Positions 35,513-45,659 are shown, counted from the stretch's first letter. The stretch: 64,000 bases of DNA from Sphingomonas sp. SORGH_AS_0950 (GCF_030818415.1 NZ_JAUTAE010000001.1:188501-252500); one strand, 5' to 3'. Notes: generated by a model not told the origin, from the letters alone. Program-made: numbers and translations.

Positions 35513-36187
35513 ATGAGACTGCTGCTTGTAGAAGATGATGGGGATGTCGCCGAGACCCTGACCGCTTATCTGGAGCGGCAGGGTTTCGTCGTCGACCGGG
35601 CTGATACGCTGGCGATGGCGCAGGATGCGTTGCTGGACAATGATTTCGACCTGGTTCTGCTCGATCGCCTGCTGCCCGACGGGGACGGCGTCTCGCTGAT
35701 CGGCTATGCCGAGGCGAAGAAGCGGCCGCAGCGTTTCCTGCTCCTGTCCGCGCTCGCCGGGATCGACGACAAGGTGACGGGGTTGGAACTCGGGGCGCAT
35801 GACTATATCGCCAAGCCGTTCGAGCCGCGCGAGCTTGTCGCGCGGATCCGCGCGGCATTGCGCCATGACCTGCACAAAACGCGTGAGATGCGTCAGTTCG
35901 GCCCGATCCTGCACGATGTCGAGGGCGGCGGTTTCTTCGTCAACGATGCGCCCATGTCGCTGCGGCGGTCGGAGGCGCTGGTCCTGGCCGCGCTGATGAT
36001 GCGCGACGGCGCGCTGGTCCGGCGCGAGACGCTGGAAACGCGCGTCTATGGCTATGACAAGTTCGTCAACGGCAACTCGCTGGAATCGATCATCTCGCGG
36101 TTGCGCAAGGCACTCGCCGCCAAGACCGGCGCGGTGAAGATCCTGTCGGTCCGCGGTGTCGGCTATCAACTGGTCGAAGGCGACTGA
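35513..36187 (+). CDS. OmpR-family response regulator
   Basis: A 224-residue two-domain regulator. The receiver domain has the acidic pair (VEDD, residues 6-9), phospho-acceptor Asp51 (LVLLDRLLPDGDG), the switch Ser (LLLSALAG) and the conserved Lys in DYIAKPFEP. The C-terminal winged helix ends RETLETRVYGYDKFVNGNSLESIISRLRKAL with the VRGVGYQL hairpin. OmpR/PhoB-type proteins bind tandem direct repeats with 11-bp pitch, which is exactly the spacing of the four TGCAAG elements around this block. It is therefore the best candidate to read them, with the kinase at 30676 as its partner. Confidence 0.93.
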   Translation: MRLLLVEDDGDVAETLTAYLERQGFVVDRADTLAMAQDALLDNDFDLVLLDRLLPDGDGVSLIGYAEAKKRPQRFLLLSALAGIDDKVTGLELGAHDYIAKPFEPRELVARIRAALRHDLHKTREMRQFGPILHDVEGGGFFVNDAPMSLRRSEALVLAALMMRDGALVRRETLETRVYGYDKFVNGNSLESIISRLRKALAAKTGAVKILSVRGVGYQLVEGD

Positions 36188-36189
36188 CA

Positions 36190-36206
36190 TGCAAGGCTGG
36201 TGCAAG
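36190..36206 (+). promoter_or_regulatory. TGCAAG tandem operator, copy D (moxR)
   Basis: TGCAAGGCTGGTGCAAG followed by CC, starting three bases after the response-regulator stop and ending 50 bases before the moxR ATG. This is nearly the same distance as copy B to its gene. After both B and D an identical CCTTGGGC stretch follows, a possible part of the promoter. Confidence 0.7.
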
Positions 36207-36256
36207 CCGGGCGTGTCACCCCTTGGGCCTATCTCTCTCATTTGAGCCCCTTATCC

Positions 36257-37261
<1,005 letters not shown>

Positions 37262-37566
37262 AGATATGTTAGCGGCGCCGGTCCGGTAGGTGCAAATGAC
37301 CGCAAGTGCGATCACGTGGGAGGATGGTAGGACGCCATGCCATAAAATGCCTGGCGGCCGCAGGAAAGCAACGAATAATCCGTCTTTCGGCGTATGCTGA
37401 TCAATAGCGGACAAGCCGCACTTGTCGGAATTTTTTTGCAGAGCGACTGGGAGGTGAATGGACATGGGGTAATCGCGGGAGCGAGCTACCTCGATCAGCG
37501 ACGATGTAGATGAAGGTGCGGGCTCACGACTGGCAGCCGGGCCCATACATCGGACGGAGAACAGCC
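37262..37566. other. Non-coding region before IS110 transposase
   Basis: No coding frame or clear terminator is seen. The stretch contains short GC-rich and A/T-rich blocks, for example a T-run near 37431-37437. The 3' part probably belongs to the IS110 left end. In IS110-group elements the non-coding end encodes a structured bridge RNA that guides target choice; such an RNA here is only inference. The exact element boundary cannot be seen because this family has no terminal inverted repeats. Confidence 0.4.
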
Positions 37567-38588
37567 ATGGGTGAGTATATCGGGCTCGACGTATCATTGA
37601 AAGAGACAGCTGTTTCGATCCGGTGCGGCGGCAAGCGTGTTTGGCGCGGCAAGTGTTTGTCAGACCCGCAGGTCATTGCAGCTCTGATCCGCAAGCACGC
37701 CCCTGGGGTGGAGCGGGTGGTGTTCGAGACAGGGTCACTGTCGGTGTGGTTCTACCACGCGCTGACGGCGGAGGGGCTGCCAGCGATCTGCATTGATGCG
37801 CGCCATGCCAAGGCGGCACTCGACATGGCGGCGAACAAAACGGACGCCAACGACGCCGACGGCCTGGCTCACCTTGCCGAGGTGGGGTTCTATCGCGAGG
37901 TGCGGGTAAAAGGATTCGACAGTATGCTCTCGCGCACGCTGATTGCGGCGCGCACGAAGTTCGTCCGCGCGACGCTGGACATAGCAGGCAGATTCGCGGG
38001 CTGATGAAGGCGTTCGGACTCCTCGTACCGCGTGGCATCGGCGGCAAGTTCGAGACGAACGTTCGTTCCCTGCTTGTCGACAATGCCGAACTCGCCCGGA
38101 TCATCCTGCCCCTCCTCGAGGCGTGGCGGAGTCTGCGCGTCCAGGCGACCGAACTGGGGCGCCAACTCCTTGCCGAGGCACGCTGGAGCCAGCAATGTCA
38201 GCTGCGGATGTCGATCCCCGGGGTCGGCGCGATTACCGCTACCGCTTACCTGACCGCGGTAGAGGACCCCGCCAACTTCAGTCGATCCCGCTCGGTCGGC
38301 GCTTGGCTTGGGCTAACCACTAGGCGATACCAGTCGGGCGAGGTCGACTATGACGGTCACATCTCCCGGCGCGGTGACACGCACGTCCGCTCGCTCCTGT
38401 ATGAGGCGGCCGTCGTGATCCTGACCCATAGCCACGCCGATAGCGACCTACGTAGCTGGGGCATGAAGCTTCGCGAGAAGATCGGCTTCAAGCGTGCCGC
38501 CGTCGCTGTTGCCCGCAAGCTCGCGGTCATCATGCACGCCATGCTGCGCTCCGGCGAACTATTCACCAGGACGGCCGCTACCGCCTGA
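37567..38588 (+). pseudogene. IS110-family (DEDD) transposase, frameshifted
   Basis: The first half (MGEYIGLDVSLKETAVSI, FETGSLSVWFYHAL, ARHAKAALDMAANKTDANDADGLA) carries the RuvC-like DEDD domain. The second half, from about 38004 in another frame, carries the Tnp_20 region with its active-site serine context (MSIPGVGAITATAYLTAVEDP, SVGAWLGLTTRRYQSGE). One-base loss near 37985 creates a stop after AGRFAG and breaks the gene; both halves are otherwise well kept. The 288 bases after it (to 38876) hold no convincing gene and are probably the right end of the element. Confidence 0.85.
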
Positions 38589-38959
38589 TCCAAGAGCTCG
38601 ACAGCGCCTATGGCGTGACGAGGCGTCCCTGCCGGGACGTAGGCTGGTCCATTCCGTTTCGGCCGTTGCACCACGAGCCCCAGCTCGATGCGTGCGGAAT
38701 GAACATTGGAAGGGCCATCCCGCGAAGCCCCATGATGCGGCGGCACCTGCAGACCGCGAAGACGACCGTGCCCCGGCAAACAACGTCTCTCACGCGAAAG
38801 CGCTTGCACAACCCGCTATTAGACGACGACCGAAATTGGGCCTCGCGAAAGGGTTGCCGAATGTCGCCTTCTGGGTTGACCTGAGCCCTCCGGATTGGTC
38901 CATTCTTTGTGAGAAATTCCCGGTTAGGTTTTGCAGGTGCCGGACGAGGGGATCCGCCG

Positions 38960-40084
38960 ATGAAGAAGTCGAGGTTCAGCGAGCAGCAGATAGCGTTCAT
39001 CCTCAAGCGGGCCGAGGATGGAACAACCGTGGAGGAGGTATGTCGGAAGGCCGGCATCTCGATCCAGACCCCGGCCTACGCCGGGGCAGACTCTACTATC
39101 GATGGCGCAGCAAGTACGGAGGTCTGATGTCGTCGGAGATGAAGCGCTTGAAGGTGCTGGAGGAGGAGAACGTCCGGCTGAAGCGGCTGGTGGCGAACCT
39201 CAGCCTGGACAAGGAGATGCTGCAGGACGTCATCCGCCGAAAAATGTAGGGCCTGGTCGAGCCCGGGAGATCGTCGGCTATTGGCAGGCGAGCTACCAGG
39301 TCAGCGAACGGCGAGCCTGCGGTGCCTTTCCGATCAATCGATCGACCCAGCGCTATCAGTCCCGCCGCCTCGATCAGGCCGGCCTCAAGATGCGGATCAA
39401 GGAGTTGGCTGCGGCCCGTGTTCGGCTCACGGGTATCGACGCATCCACGTGCTGCTCCGGCGGGAGGGCTGGGAGATCAACCACAAGCGCACTCATCGGC
39501 TGTATCGTGAACTCGGGCTGCAGTTGCGCAACAAGACGCCCAAGCGCAAGGTGGAGGCGAAGCTGCGCGATGACCGGACACCGGCGAGGGCCCCCAACGA
39601 GTGCTGGTCGATGGATTTCTTGTCGGACCAGCTGTTCGACGGGCGCAAGATCCGCGTGCTGTCGATCGTCGACAACTTCACGCGCGTGTCGCCAGCGCTC
39701 GACGTACGGATGAGCTACCGCGGCTCTGACGTGGTCGAGACGCTCGACCGCATTGCCGTGGCACATGGTCGTCCCAAGCGCATTCGCCTGGACAATGGCC
39801 CGGAATTCATCTCGAAGGATCTCGACCTGTGGGCCTATCAGCATGATGTAGTGCTGGACTTCAGCCGCCCCGGCAAGCCGACTGACAATGCGTTCACGGA
39901 GGCGTTCAACGGCCGGGTGCGGGCCGAATGCCCCAACGCATACTGGTTCTTGAGCCTGGACGACGCACGGGTAAAATGTGAGGCGTAGCGGCGCGATTAC
40001 AACGAGCACCGTCCGCATAGCTCCCTCGGCAACCAGACCCCGATGGAGCGCGCTTTTTCGTCAGGGCAGGCATGCCTGCCCTGA
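38960..40084 (+). pseudogene. IS3-family transposase OrfA/OrfB remains
   Basis: OrfA starts MKKSRFSEQQIAFILKRAEDG. It is broken at 39071 by a 23-base REP-like insertion, then resumes in another frame (YYRWRSKYGGLMSSEMKRLK, leucine-zipper region, MLQDVIRRKM). OrfB shows the integrase core (WSMDFLSDQLFDGRKIRVLSI, DNGPEFISKDLDLWAY, PGKPTDNAFTEAFNGRVR with catalytic D, D, E). It has a frameshift near 39430 and a TGG-to-TAG type stop at about 39986 before RRDYNEHRPHSSLGNQTP. At least three independent lesions: not functional. Confidence 0.85.
39071..39093 (+). repeat. 23-base REP-like insertion in IS3 OrfA
   Basis: CCGGCCTACGCCGGGG plus CAGACTC sits between GACC and TAC. Removing exactly 23 bases restores the frame and the expected Thr-Tyr-Tyr-Arg-Trp of IS3 OrfA. 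With the target CC it forms the CCCCGGC/GCCGGGG hairpin also found at 8600, 8725 and 58696. Confidence 0.75.
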
Positions 40085-40090
40085 CGAAAA
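40055..40090. repeat. Perfect 36-bp palindrome in IS3 right end
   Basis: TTTTCGTCAGGGCAGGCA is followed immediately by its exact reverse complement, with no loop base. It lies at the end of the OrfB remnant and supplies its last codons. On both strands it resembles a bidirectional intrinsic terminator (strong stem with A- and T-runs). Confidence 0.7.
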
Positions 40091-40262
40091 GAGAGCCGGT
40101 TTTCTCATAAAGACCGGACCAAAGACGGGGTGAGGCTCACCTTGATCCAGACTGGCATAGTCGATGGACCACTCAGAAGGGGGCAGCTCACCCACCCGGC
40201 GCGGTGATCGAAAGATTGTCAGAAGTACTCGCATTGGTTGACGACGTCTCTTCCGTGCGCTA

Positions 40263-41125
40263 GAGGCTGTTATGAACCTGCGGCGATCGCGGCAGCCTGC
40301 TTCATCATGATGCAGGCGAAAGCGACGACGTGAAGTCCGGCGAGTGTTTGGGCATAGCGTTCATAGTCCTTGACGAGACGCCGGAAGCGGGTTGCCCAGG
40401 CGAATGACCGCTCGACGACCCAGCGGCGCGGCAGGAGGACAAAGCCGCGCTTGGCCTGCGGCAGTTTGACGACTTCGAGCGCGATACCATGCTTGTCTGC
40501 TGCATCGGCGGCCCGCCCGCCGGTATAGCCCTGGTCCACCCAGGCCAGCTCGACCGTGTCGCCGGTGACCGCCTGTACGGTGCGGGCGAGCCGCTCCACC
40601 TCGCCGCGATCCTCGGCGCTGGCTGGCGTGACATGGAGGGCCAGCAGATGGCCCAGCGTATCGACGGCCATGGGGATCTTCGAGCCCTTCTTGCGCTTGG
40701 CCCCGTCATAGCCGGCCCGCTCGCCACTCTCGGGCGTCGATCGAAGCGTCCGGCTGTCGATGATCGCAGCGGTCGGCTCGGCCTTGTGCCCCGCTGACAG
40801 CCGCAGCACCGCGCGCAAGTCGTCCACCAGCGCCTCGAAGCAGCCCGCCGCCAGCCAGCGCTGTGTCTGCTGGTACACAGCTGCCCAGGGCGGCAGATCG
40901 TTCGGCATCCACCGCCATGGCGCGCCCGTCTTAACAATGTAGCGAAGGCCGTTGAACACCTCCCGCAGGTCATGCTCCCGCTGCCCGGCATCCTCGCGTT
41001 GCAGCAGTAGGTACGGCGCAACCAGAAACCATTCCTCGTCGCTCACGTCAGATGGATACGGCTTGCCGCAAATGCTCATCCCACCTTGGATGAACCAGCA
41101 AACCTCTCAAGTCCATAACAGCCTC
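40263..41125 (-). mobile_element. Intact IS5-family insertion sequence
   Basis: An 863-bp element with terminal inverted repeats GAGGCTGTTATGRAC, flanked by TA on each side (CTA at left, TAG at right). It has one uninterrupted transposase gene filling most of it. Sharp ends, target duplication and an open frame suggest a recent insertion. Confidence 0.88.
40270..41079 (-). CDS. IS5-family transposase
   Basis: A 269-residue DDE transposase in one frame. The DUF4096-type N-terminal domain reads YPSDVSDEEWFLVAPYLL and LREVFNGLRYIVKTGAPWRWMPNDLPPW. The catalytic core has IIDSRTLRSTPESG, AWVDQGYTGG and the C-terminal Y-(2)-R-(3)-E motif in RRWVVERSFAWATRFRRL. The YERY and late helix are also standard. 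No frameshift, unlike the other IS copies nearby. Confidence 0.92.
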   Translation of the reverse strand: MSICGKPYPSDVSDEEWFLVAPYLLLQREDAGQREHDLREVFNGLRYIVKTGAPWRWMPNDLPPWAAVYQQTQRWLAAGCFEALVDDLRAVLRLSAGHKAEPTAAIIDSRTLRSTPESGERAGYDGAKRKKGSKIPMAVDTLGHLLALHVTPASAEDRGEVERLARTVQAVTGDTVELAWVDQGYTGGRAADAADKHGIALEVVKLPQAKRGFVLLPRRWVVERSFAWATRFRRLVKDYERYAQTLAGLHVVAFACIMMKQAAAIAAGS

Positions 41126-41221
41126 TAGCTCTCGACACCCGGCCGACCCCGGACGCTTAATGATGAGATCTGCCTTGAGACTGATGATCGGCTCGTTCTT
41201 CGTCTATGCGGGCATCGTCGG

Positions 41222-42586
41222 CTAACGAAGCGAGCGATCTTCTGCTGCCTGCCCGAACGCGTTGGCCAATCGAACCACGTCCTCATGCTGAGTCCGCCAG
41301 GAAGAGATACTGATGCGGAAGGCCGACCGCCCCTGCCAGATTGTTGTCCCAAACCAACCGGCCTCGCTGGCCAAGACATGCTGGCGGAGGCGCATGGTGA
41401 CTTCATCGTCTTCAAATCGCAAGAGAACCTGATTGAGCACGACGCGATTGAGAACGTCGAAGCCGGTAGAGCGTAGCCGATCTGCCAGCCAGGCGGCCTC
41501 GTCACAGTGGCGATCCACCAGTTCGGCGACACCCTTGCGGCCCAACGTGCGAAGCGCAGCCCAGATCGGAATGCCGCGCGCCCGCCGCGAGAACTCCAGC
41601 GTCAGGTTCTTCTGGGCATCTTTGGAGGCCATTGAATAGGCGGCATCCGCGTTCATCGCGCCCGCAAGCGCCTCGGCATCCCGGCAAATGGCGACCGCTC
41701 CGTCATAGGGTGTGTTCAGCCACTTATGCCCGTCCGTGGTCCAGCTATCGGCTTGCTCAACGCCGTCGGTCAACACCCGGCGCGAAGAAGCGCGGGCCCA
41801 GAGGCCGAACGCCCCATCGACATGGACCCATGCGCCCGCGTCATGGGCGGCCTTGATGAGAGGTATGAATGGGTCGAACTCGCCCGTGTTGACCTCGCCG
41901 GCCTGAAGGCAGAGGATAGTGCGGTCGTCCAGTGCGGGAAGGCGGGCGGGATCGATGCGTCCTTGCGGGTCGGTCGGCGCCACGACGAGGTGGGCCATGC
42001 CGAAGCCCAAAAGCCGCAGCGCCTTCTTCACGGTGATATGGACGGTGTCAGGGACGACCACCCTGATCTGCGGCGCGCCGTGAAGCCCGTCACGGTCGAA
42101 GTCCCAACCGTGGCGAGCCAGCAGCGACCGCCGTGCCGCCGAAAGGCAGGTCAGCGTGCAGGCCGTCGCACTGGTGCCGAACCCGACGCCGCTCTCGCGA
42201 GGAAGGTCGAGCACATCGAGAAGCCAGGCGCCCGCTACCTTTTCGACCGTCGCGGCCACGGGGGAATTGTCATAGGACGACGCACATTGATCCCAGGCCA
42301 GCATCAGCCGTTCGGCTGCGGCCGCTGCGGGCAATGCGGCGCCGATCACGAATCCGAAGTAGCGCGGCCCGTTCGACGCCGTCGTGGCGGGGGAGCCATG
42401 AACGTCGAGCAGACGCAGCGTGTCGGTCGCATCATGGCCCTGCTCCGGCAGGGGTTCGGCGAAGACGGTCAGGCCATCGTGGGCGGTCTGATCCGGAAAG
42501 GGCGGGCGTTGTTGCAGCGTCGCCAGATAAGCACTGGCGCGCGCGTCGGCGTCCGCGATCAGTTCGAGTTCCGGCGTCACCGCCAT
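41222..42586 (-). CDS. PLP-dependent group II amino-acid decarboxylase-type enzyme
   Basis: A 454-residue enzyme with the fold of aromatic amino acid, glutamate and diaminobutyrate decarboxylases. The cofactor lysine lies in SWTTDGHKWLNTPYDG (about residue 280). VHVDGAFGLWA holds the Asp that pairs with the pyridine nitrogen. FGFVIGAALPAAAAAE and GTSATACTLTCL shape the N-terminal part and phosphate site. The substrate cannot be read. Same strand as the quinone oxidoreductase gene 133 bases upstream. The stretch downstream (41126-41221) has a 21-codon fragment resembling a truncated signal peptide, so some gene was lost at the IS5 border. Confidence 0.83.
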   Translation of the reverse strand: MAVTPELELIADADARASAYLATLQQRPPFPDQTAHDGLTVFAEPLPEQGHDATDTLRLLDVHGSPATTASNGPRYFGFVIGAALPAAAAAERLMLAWDQCASSYDNSPVAATVEKVAGAWLLDVLDLPRESGVGFGTSATACTLTCLSAARRSLLARHGWDFDRDGLHGAPQIRVVVPDTVHITVKKALRLLGFGMAHLVVAPTDPQGRIDPARLPALDDRTILCLQAGEVNTGEFDPFIPLIKAAHDAGAWVHVDGAFGLWARASSRRVLTDGVEQADSWTTDGHKWLNTPYDGAVAICRDAEALAGAMNADAAYSMASKDAQKNLTLEFSRRARGIPIWAALRTLGRKGVAELVDRHCDEAAWLADRLRSTGFDVLNRVVLNQVLLRFEDDEVTMRLRQHVLASEAGWFGTTIWQGRSAFRISISSWRTQHEDVVRLANAFGQAAEDRSLR

Positions 42587-42719
42587 GTCCCCACGTCCGT
42601 CATTCTGAAACCTCCTCCACTTTTCTCACGCGCAGTCCACGCGCAGTCCTTGCCAGTCGAGCGCAGTGCCCCTGGCGGTGTTCAGTGCAAGCCGGACCAC
42701 CGGCTCATCGGTTTCGCCC

Positions 42720-43694
42720 TCAGACCGTCAGGATCACGCTTCCCGTCGTTCGCCCAGATTCCAGATCGGCATGCGCGCGGGCCGCCTCACGAAGCGGATA
42801 TTCGGCACCGATCGGGTTCACGAGGCCATTCCCCAGGGCAGCGAGCAGATCATCCACGCCGCGCCGATACAGCACGGGGTCACTGGCATAGGCGATCGAA
42901 CTGGGCCGCACCAACCCGATCGACCGGGCAAAGCCGAGATCCTCGACCCTCACCGGAGGAATGGGACCTGCTGGTTGGCCAAGGCTGGCCACTATGCCGA
43001 AGGGGCGGACGGAACCCAAAGTTTTCGCCAGCATGTCACCGCCAATGCCGTCGATGGCGAGGTGGACGCCCTTGCCGTCTGCGATCTGCATCGCGCGCTT
43101 CGGCCATTGGTCATCACCATGCAGCAGCACTTCATCCGCTCCCGCGGCTATGGCCGCAGCGGTCTTTGCTGCGGACCCCACTGTTCCGATGACGTTCGCC
43201 CCCATGCGCTTGGCCCAGCGCGTCACCAACTGACCAAGCCCCCCGGCGGCCGCATGGACAAGTATCCATTCGCCGCGGCTGACGGCGTGCACCTTGTGCA
43301 ACAGCATGTGTGCGGTCAGTCCTCGCAACATGGTGCTGCCCGCGATGCGTTCAGATACGGCGTCAGGCAATTTGACGAGCCGGTCGACGGGGAGCAGCCG
43401 AACCTCGGCATAAGCTCCGAGTGGCATGCCGTGATAAGCAGCGCGATCACCGGGCGAAACCGATGTGACGTCGGGGCCGATGGCGTCCACCACGCCCGCG
43501 CCCTCGAAGCCCAACACGGCGGGATATCGGGGTAGCGGGTACAATCCCGTCCGATAATAGACGTCGACGAAATTCACCCCGATCACGGATTGGCGGACGC
43601 GGACCTCTCCGGGGCCAGGCGCAGGGACATCAATGTCCACCGCGTTCAATACGTCCGGTGCCCCAGGGCCATTCATCATGACGCATATCGACAT
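42720..43694 (-). CDS. Quinone oxidoreductase-type medium-chain reductase (QOR)
   Basis: A 324-residue zinc-free medium-chain dehydrogenase/reductase. The N-terminal GroES-like domain has VIGVNFVDVYYRTGLYPLPRYPAVLGFEGAGVV. The Rossmann fold is AAAGGLGQLVTRWAKRMGANVIGTVGS, and a C-terminal SIGLVRPS...GSVILTV ends it. No Cys/His zinc ligands are visible. Such enzymes reduce quinones or activated alkenes with NADPH. It is divergent from a LysR-type gene, whose operator lies in the shared promoter region. Confidence 0.88.
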   Translation of the reverse strand: MSICVMMNGPGAPDVLNAVDIDVPAPGPGEVRVRQSVIGVNFVDVYYRTGLYPLPRYPAVLGFEGAGVVDAIGPDVTSVSPGDRAAYHGMPLGAYAEVRLLPVDRLVKLPDAVSERIAGSTMLRGLTAHMLLHKVHAVSRGEWILVHAAAGGLGQLVTRWAKRMGANVIGTVGSAAKTAAAIAAGADEVLLHGDDQWPKRAMQIADGKGVHLAIDGIGGDMLAKTLGSVRPFGIVASLGQPAGPIPPVRVEDLGFARSIGLVRPSSIAYASDPVLYRRGVDDLLAALGNGLVNPIGAEYPLREAARAHADLESGRTTGSVILTV

Positions 43695-43763
43695 GCTCTA
43701 TCTCCCTTGGCAGCGATAAAGCGCATCTCGTCCTGCGCGGAAATCCGATGTTTTCGCACCTCT

Positions 43764-43785
43764 CATGTGTAAAAACGCACACATG
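43764..43785. promoter_or_regulatory. Inverted repeat at QOR/LysR divergent promoter
   Basis: CATGTGT-N8-ACACATG, perfect 7-base arms, ending inside the start codon of the LysR-type gene at 43783. It is suited to autorepression of the regulator. The divergent QOR gene starts 70 bases away. Confidence 0.55.
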
Positions 43786-44655
43786 CTCGATTGGAAAGAC
43801 GTCCATGCCTTCGCCATACTCGCCCGCGCCGGGAGCCTTTCAGCGGCCGCCCGTATATTGGGCGTCGATCATGTGACCGTTGGTCGTCGCATCGCGTCGC
43901 TGGAACAAAGCCTTGGCGTGACATTGGTCGAGCGTCTTCCTCGCCGTATCGGCCTGACCTCCCATGGCGAGGATATCGCTGCGCTGGCATCAAAGATGGA
44001 GGAGGTAAGTCATGCCATCGAACGGTGCGCGCGCGGTCGTTCGGAGGCGACGGTCGTTTCTGTCAGGATCACCGCACCCCCCGCCGTCGCAGCACGCCTG
44101 ATCGCTCCGCGGATCGCCGGTTTCCACCAGATGCATCGGAACGTCATTCCCATCCTGGCCGGCGTATCGCATCATTCTGCCCTGGATCGAGGCGAGGCGG
44201 ATGTCGCCGTACGCCTCGCACGGCCCAGAGACCCGGACCTTGTCACCAAACTGATCGGCGTCATGCGTTTTGGATTATATGCCACGCCCGAGATTGCTGT
44301 GAAGCCAGCCTCGGAATGGACCTTCATCGGCTACGATGCCGCCCTCGAACATACCACCCAGCAAGTCTGGCTGCGATCTCTGCTGGCGGGGCGCCCCATT
44401 GTCTTTCAAGCGAGCGACTTGTTTGGTCAAGTGGAAGCGGCGCGAGCGGGCTTGGGGGCGGTCGTACTGCCGCGCTTCATGGGTGATCCCGATCCAACCC
44501 TGGTTCCGCTGCGGCCGGACACACCGCCCCCGACCCTGGATATGTGGTTAGCGACCTATCCTGACCTGCGACGCTCTCATGCCGTCCGAGCAGTGATGGA
44601 CTTCCTGTCCGATGCGATAGGAGCCGCGTGTTGCATTACCGCCGGGCAAGCATGA
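43783..44655 (+). CDS. LysR-family transcriptional regulator
   Basis: A 290-residue regulator. The N-terminal helix-turn-helix is textbook (WKDVHAFAILARAGSLSAAARILGVDHVTVGRRIASLEQSLGVTLVERL). The effector-binding domain follows (VRITAPPAVAARLIAPRIAGF through GADVAVR-like EADVAVRLARP). The start at 43783 gives MLDWKDVHAF; an in-frame ATG at 43765 would add six residues and span the inverted repeat. Divergence from the QOR gene suggests that gene as its target. Confidence 0.92.
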   Translation: MLDWKDVHAFAILARAGSLSAAARILGVDHVTVGRRIASLEQSLGVTLVERLPRRIGLTSHGEDIAALASKMEEVSHAIERCARGRSEATVVSVRITAPPAVAARLIAPRIAGFHQMHRNVIPILAGVSHHSALDRGEADVAVRLARPRDPDLVTKLIGVMRFGLYATPEIAVKPASEWTFIGYDAALEHTTQQVWLRSLLAGRPIVFQASDLFGQVEAARAGLGAVVLPRFMGDPDPTLVPLRPDTPPPTLDMWLATYPDLRRSHAVRAVMDFLSDAIGAACCITAGQA

Positions 44656-44899
44656 ACGACATCCAGCAGAATAGCCGTCATTTGCTGCTACGCACGTCCA
44701 GCAAGGGCCAAACCGCTTAGCGTACATTTGTGCCCGTTCAATGTACCGCCCATCAGGCCGTCTCACGGCAGGGAATAGTTGTTTGCCGTCGTTGTCAAAA
44801 CGAACGGCACGCGAGACGCTGTGGGCGCTCCCGGAATCGATGCTGATTTGGGAAATACCAGCTTCGTCGGGCGGGCGATCATATAGCTCGATTTGACCG

Positions 44900-45532
44900 T
44901 TATCGTAGCCCCTCGATGTCGAGTGCTCGGCGAACGGCGGGACGTGTTCTGACGCGCAGATACCAAGCCCTCAGATAGTTCAACGTGTCGAAATGGATGT
45001 CTGCCCGGTAGGTCGGCTCCAACCATTCCGCCTGGCCCCATTGCACCAGGGAATACAGGTAAGCATCCGCAACCGTGAAGAATGCGCCCATGAGATAGTC
45101 GTTTTCGGCAAGGACGTTGTCGAGCCATGCAAAGCGCTCTTCGAGCTTGGGTTTGGCGGTTCCGGTGCCGTATGTTCCGGCGAGACGCGCATAGAGTAGC
45201 GGAATGAAGCCTTTGTGGATTTCGGACGTCAGAAAGTTCAGCCATTCCTGCAACCGATAGCGCTCCATCGTGCCGTTCGCGGGAGCAAGGCCGAGCTCCG
45301 GCTTGAGGTCGGCGAGATATTGAAGGATCGCCGCACCCTCACGGAGATGCGTGCCGTCGTCCAATTCCAGAAGCGGCACATAGCCGAACGGGCTGAGTTC
45401 GAGGAAGTCACGGCCATCATCGGCTCGGTGCGTCTTGTGGTCGACCTGCACCAGGTCGGCGGTAATCCCGAGTTCGCCGAGAATGATATGCGGCGCGAGC
45501 GAACAGGCGGCGGGCATGTAGTACAGCTTCAC
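44900..45532 (-). CDS. Glutathione S-transferase
   Basis: A 210-residue GST from a GTG start (KLYYMPAACSLAPHIILGELG), the beta/PmGST-like class. The catalytic Cys is in PAACSLA (about residue 9). The thioredoxin-fold Pro precedes the glutathione gamma-Glu contact (PLLELDDGTHLREGAAILQYLADL). The C-terminal helical domain contains LMGAFFTVADAYLYSLVQW, the N-capping/hydrophobic staple region. It detoxifies electrophiles by conjugation. Divergent from the HxlR-type gene at 45660. The 244 bases downstream of it (44656-44899) hold no gene I can support. Confidence 0.9.
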   Translation of the reverse strand: MKLYYMPAACSLAPHIILGELGITADLVQVDHKTHRADDGRDFLELSPFGYVPLLELDDGTHLREGAAILQYLADLKPELGLAPANGTMERYRLQEWLNFLTSEIHKGFIPLLYARLAGTYGTGTAKPKLEERFAWLDNVLAENDYLMGAFFTVADAYLYSLVQWGQAEWLEPTYRADIHFDTLNYLRAWYLRVRTRPAVRRALDIEGLR

Positions 45533-45659
45533 GAAACAGCTCCTTGGAGTGTCGGGCCCATGGTCATCGGTTTTCCAAGATTGACGTGGCCGCGCCATTT
45601 TTTGAAGAAGGCAGCATTATGTGGCGTAGCAACAGATTTTATACCGACAGTTCGAGCCG

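Larger units (their letters stand above)
38877..40190 (+). mobile_element. IS3-family insertion sequence, decayed
   Basis: Imperfect terminal inverted repeats: TGACCTGAGCCCTCCGGATT on the left and, on the other strand, TGAGCTGCCCCCTTCTGAGT on the right, both continuing GGTCCAT. About 1314 bp with the insertions described separately. It lies between the IS110 and IS5-family elements. Confidence 0.78.

Noticed and set aside
37291..37306. TGCAAATGACCGCAAG after moxR as a fifth operator
   Set aside because: The pitch is 10, not 11, both hexamers are imperfect and no gene follows in proper position.
38615..38884. 89-codon ORF after the IS110 transposase
   Set aside because: Biased composition, no recognisable domain, likely the non-coding right end of the element.
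41160..41225. Short ORF MMRSALRLMIGSFFVYAGIVG
   Set aside because: Looks like the truncated signal peptide of a lost gene; 21 codons with no ribosome binding site, so not listed as a gene.
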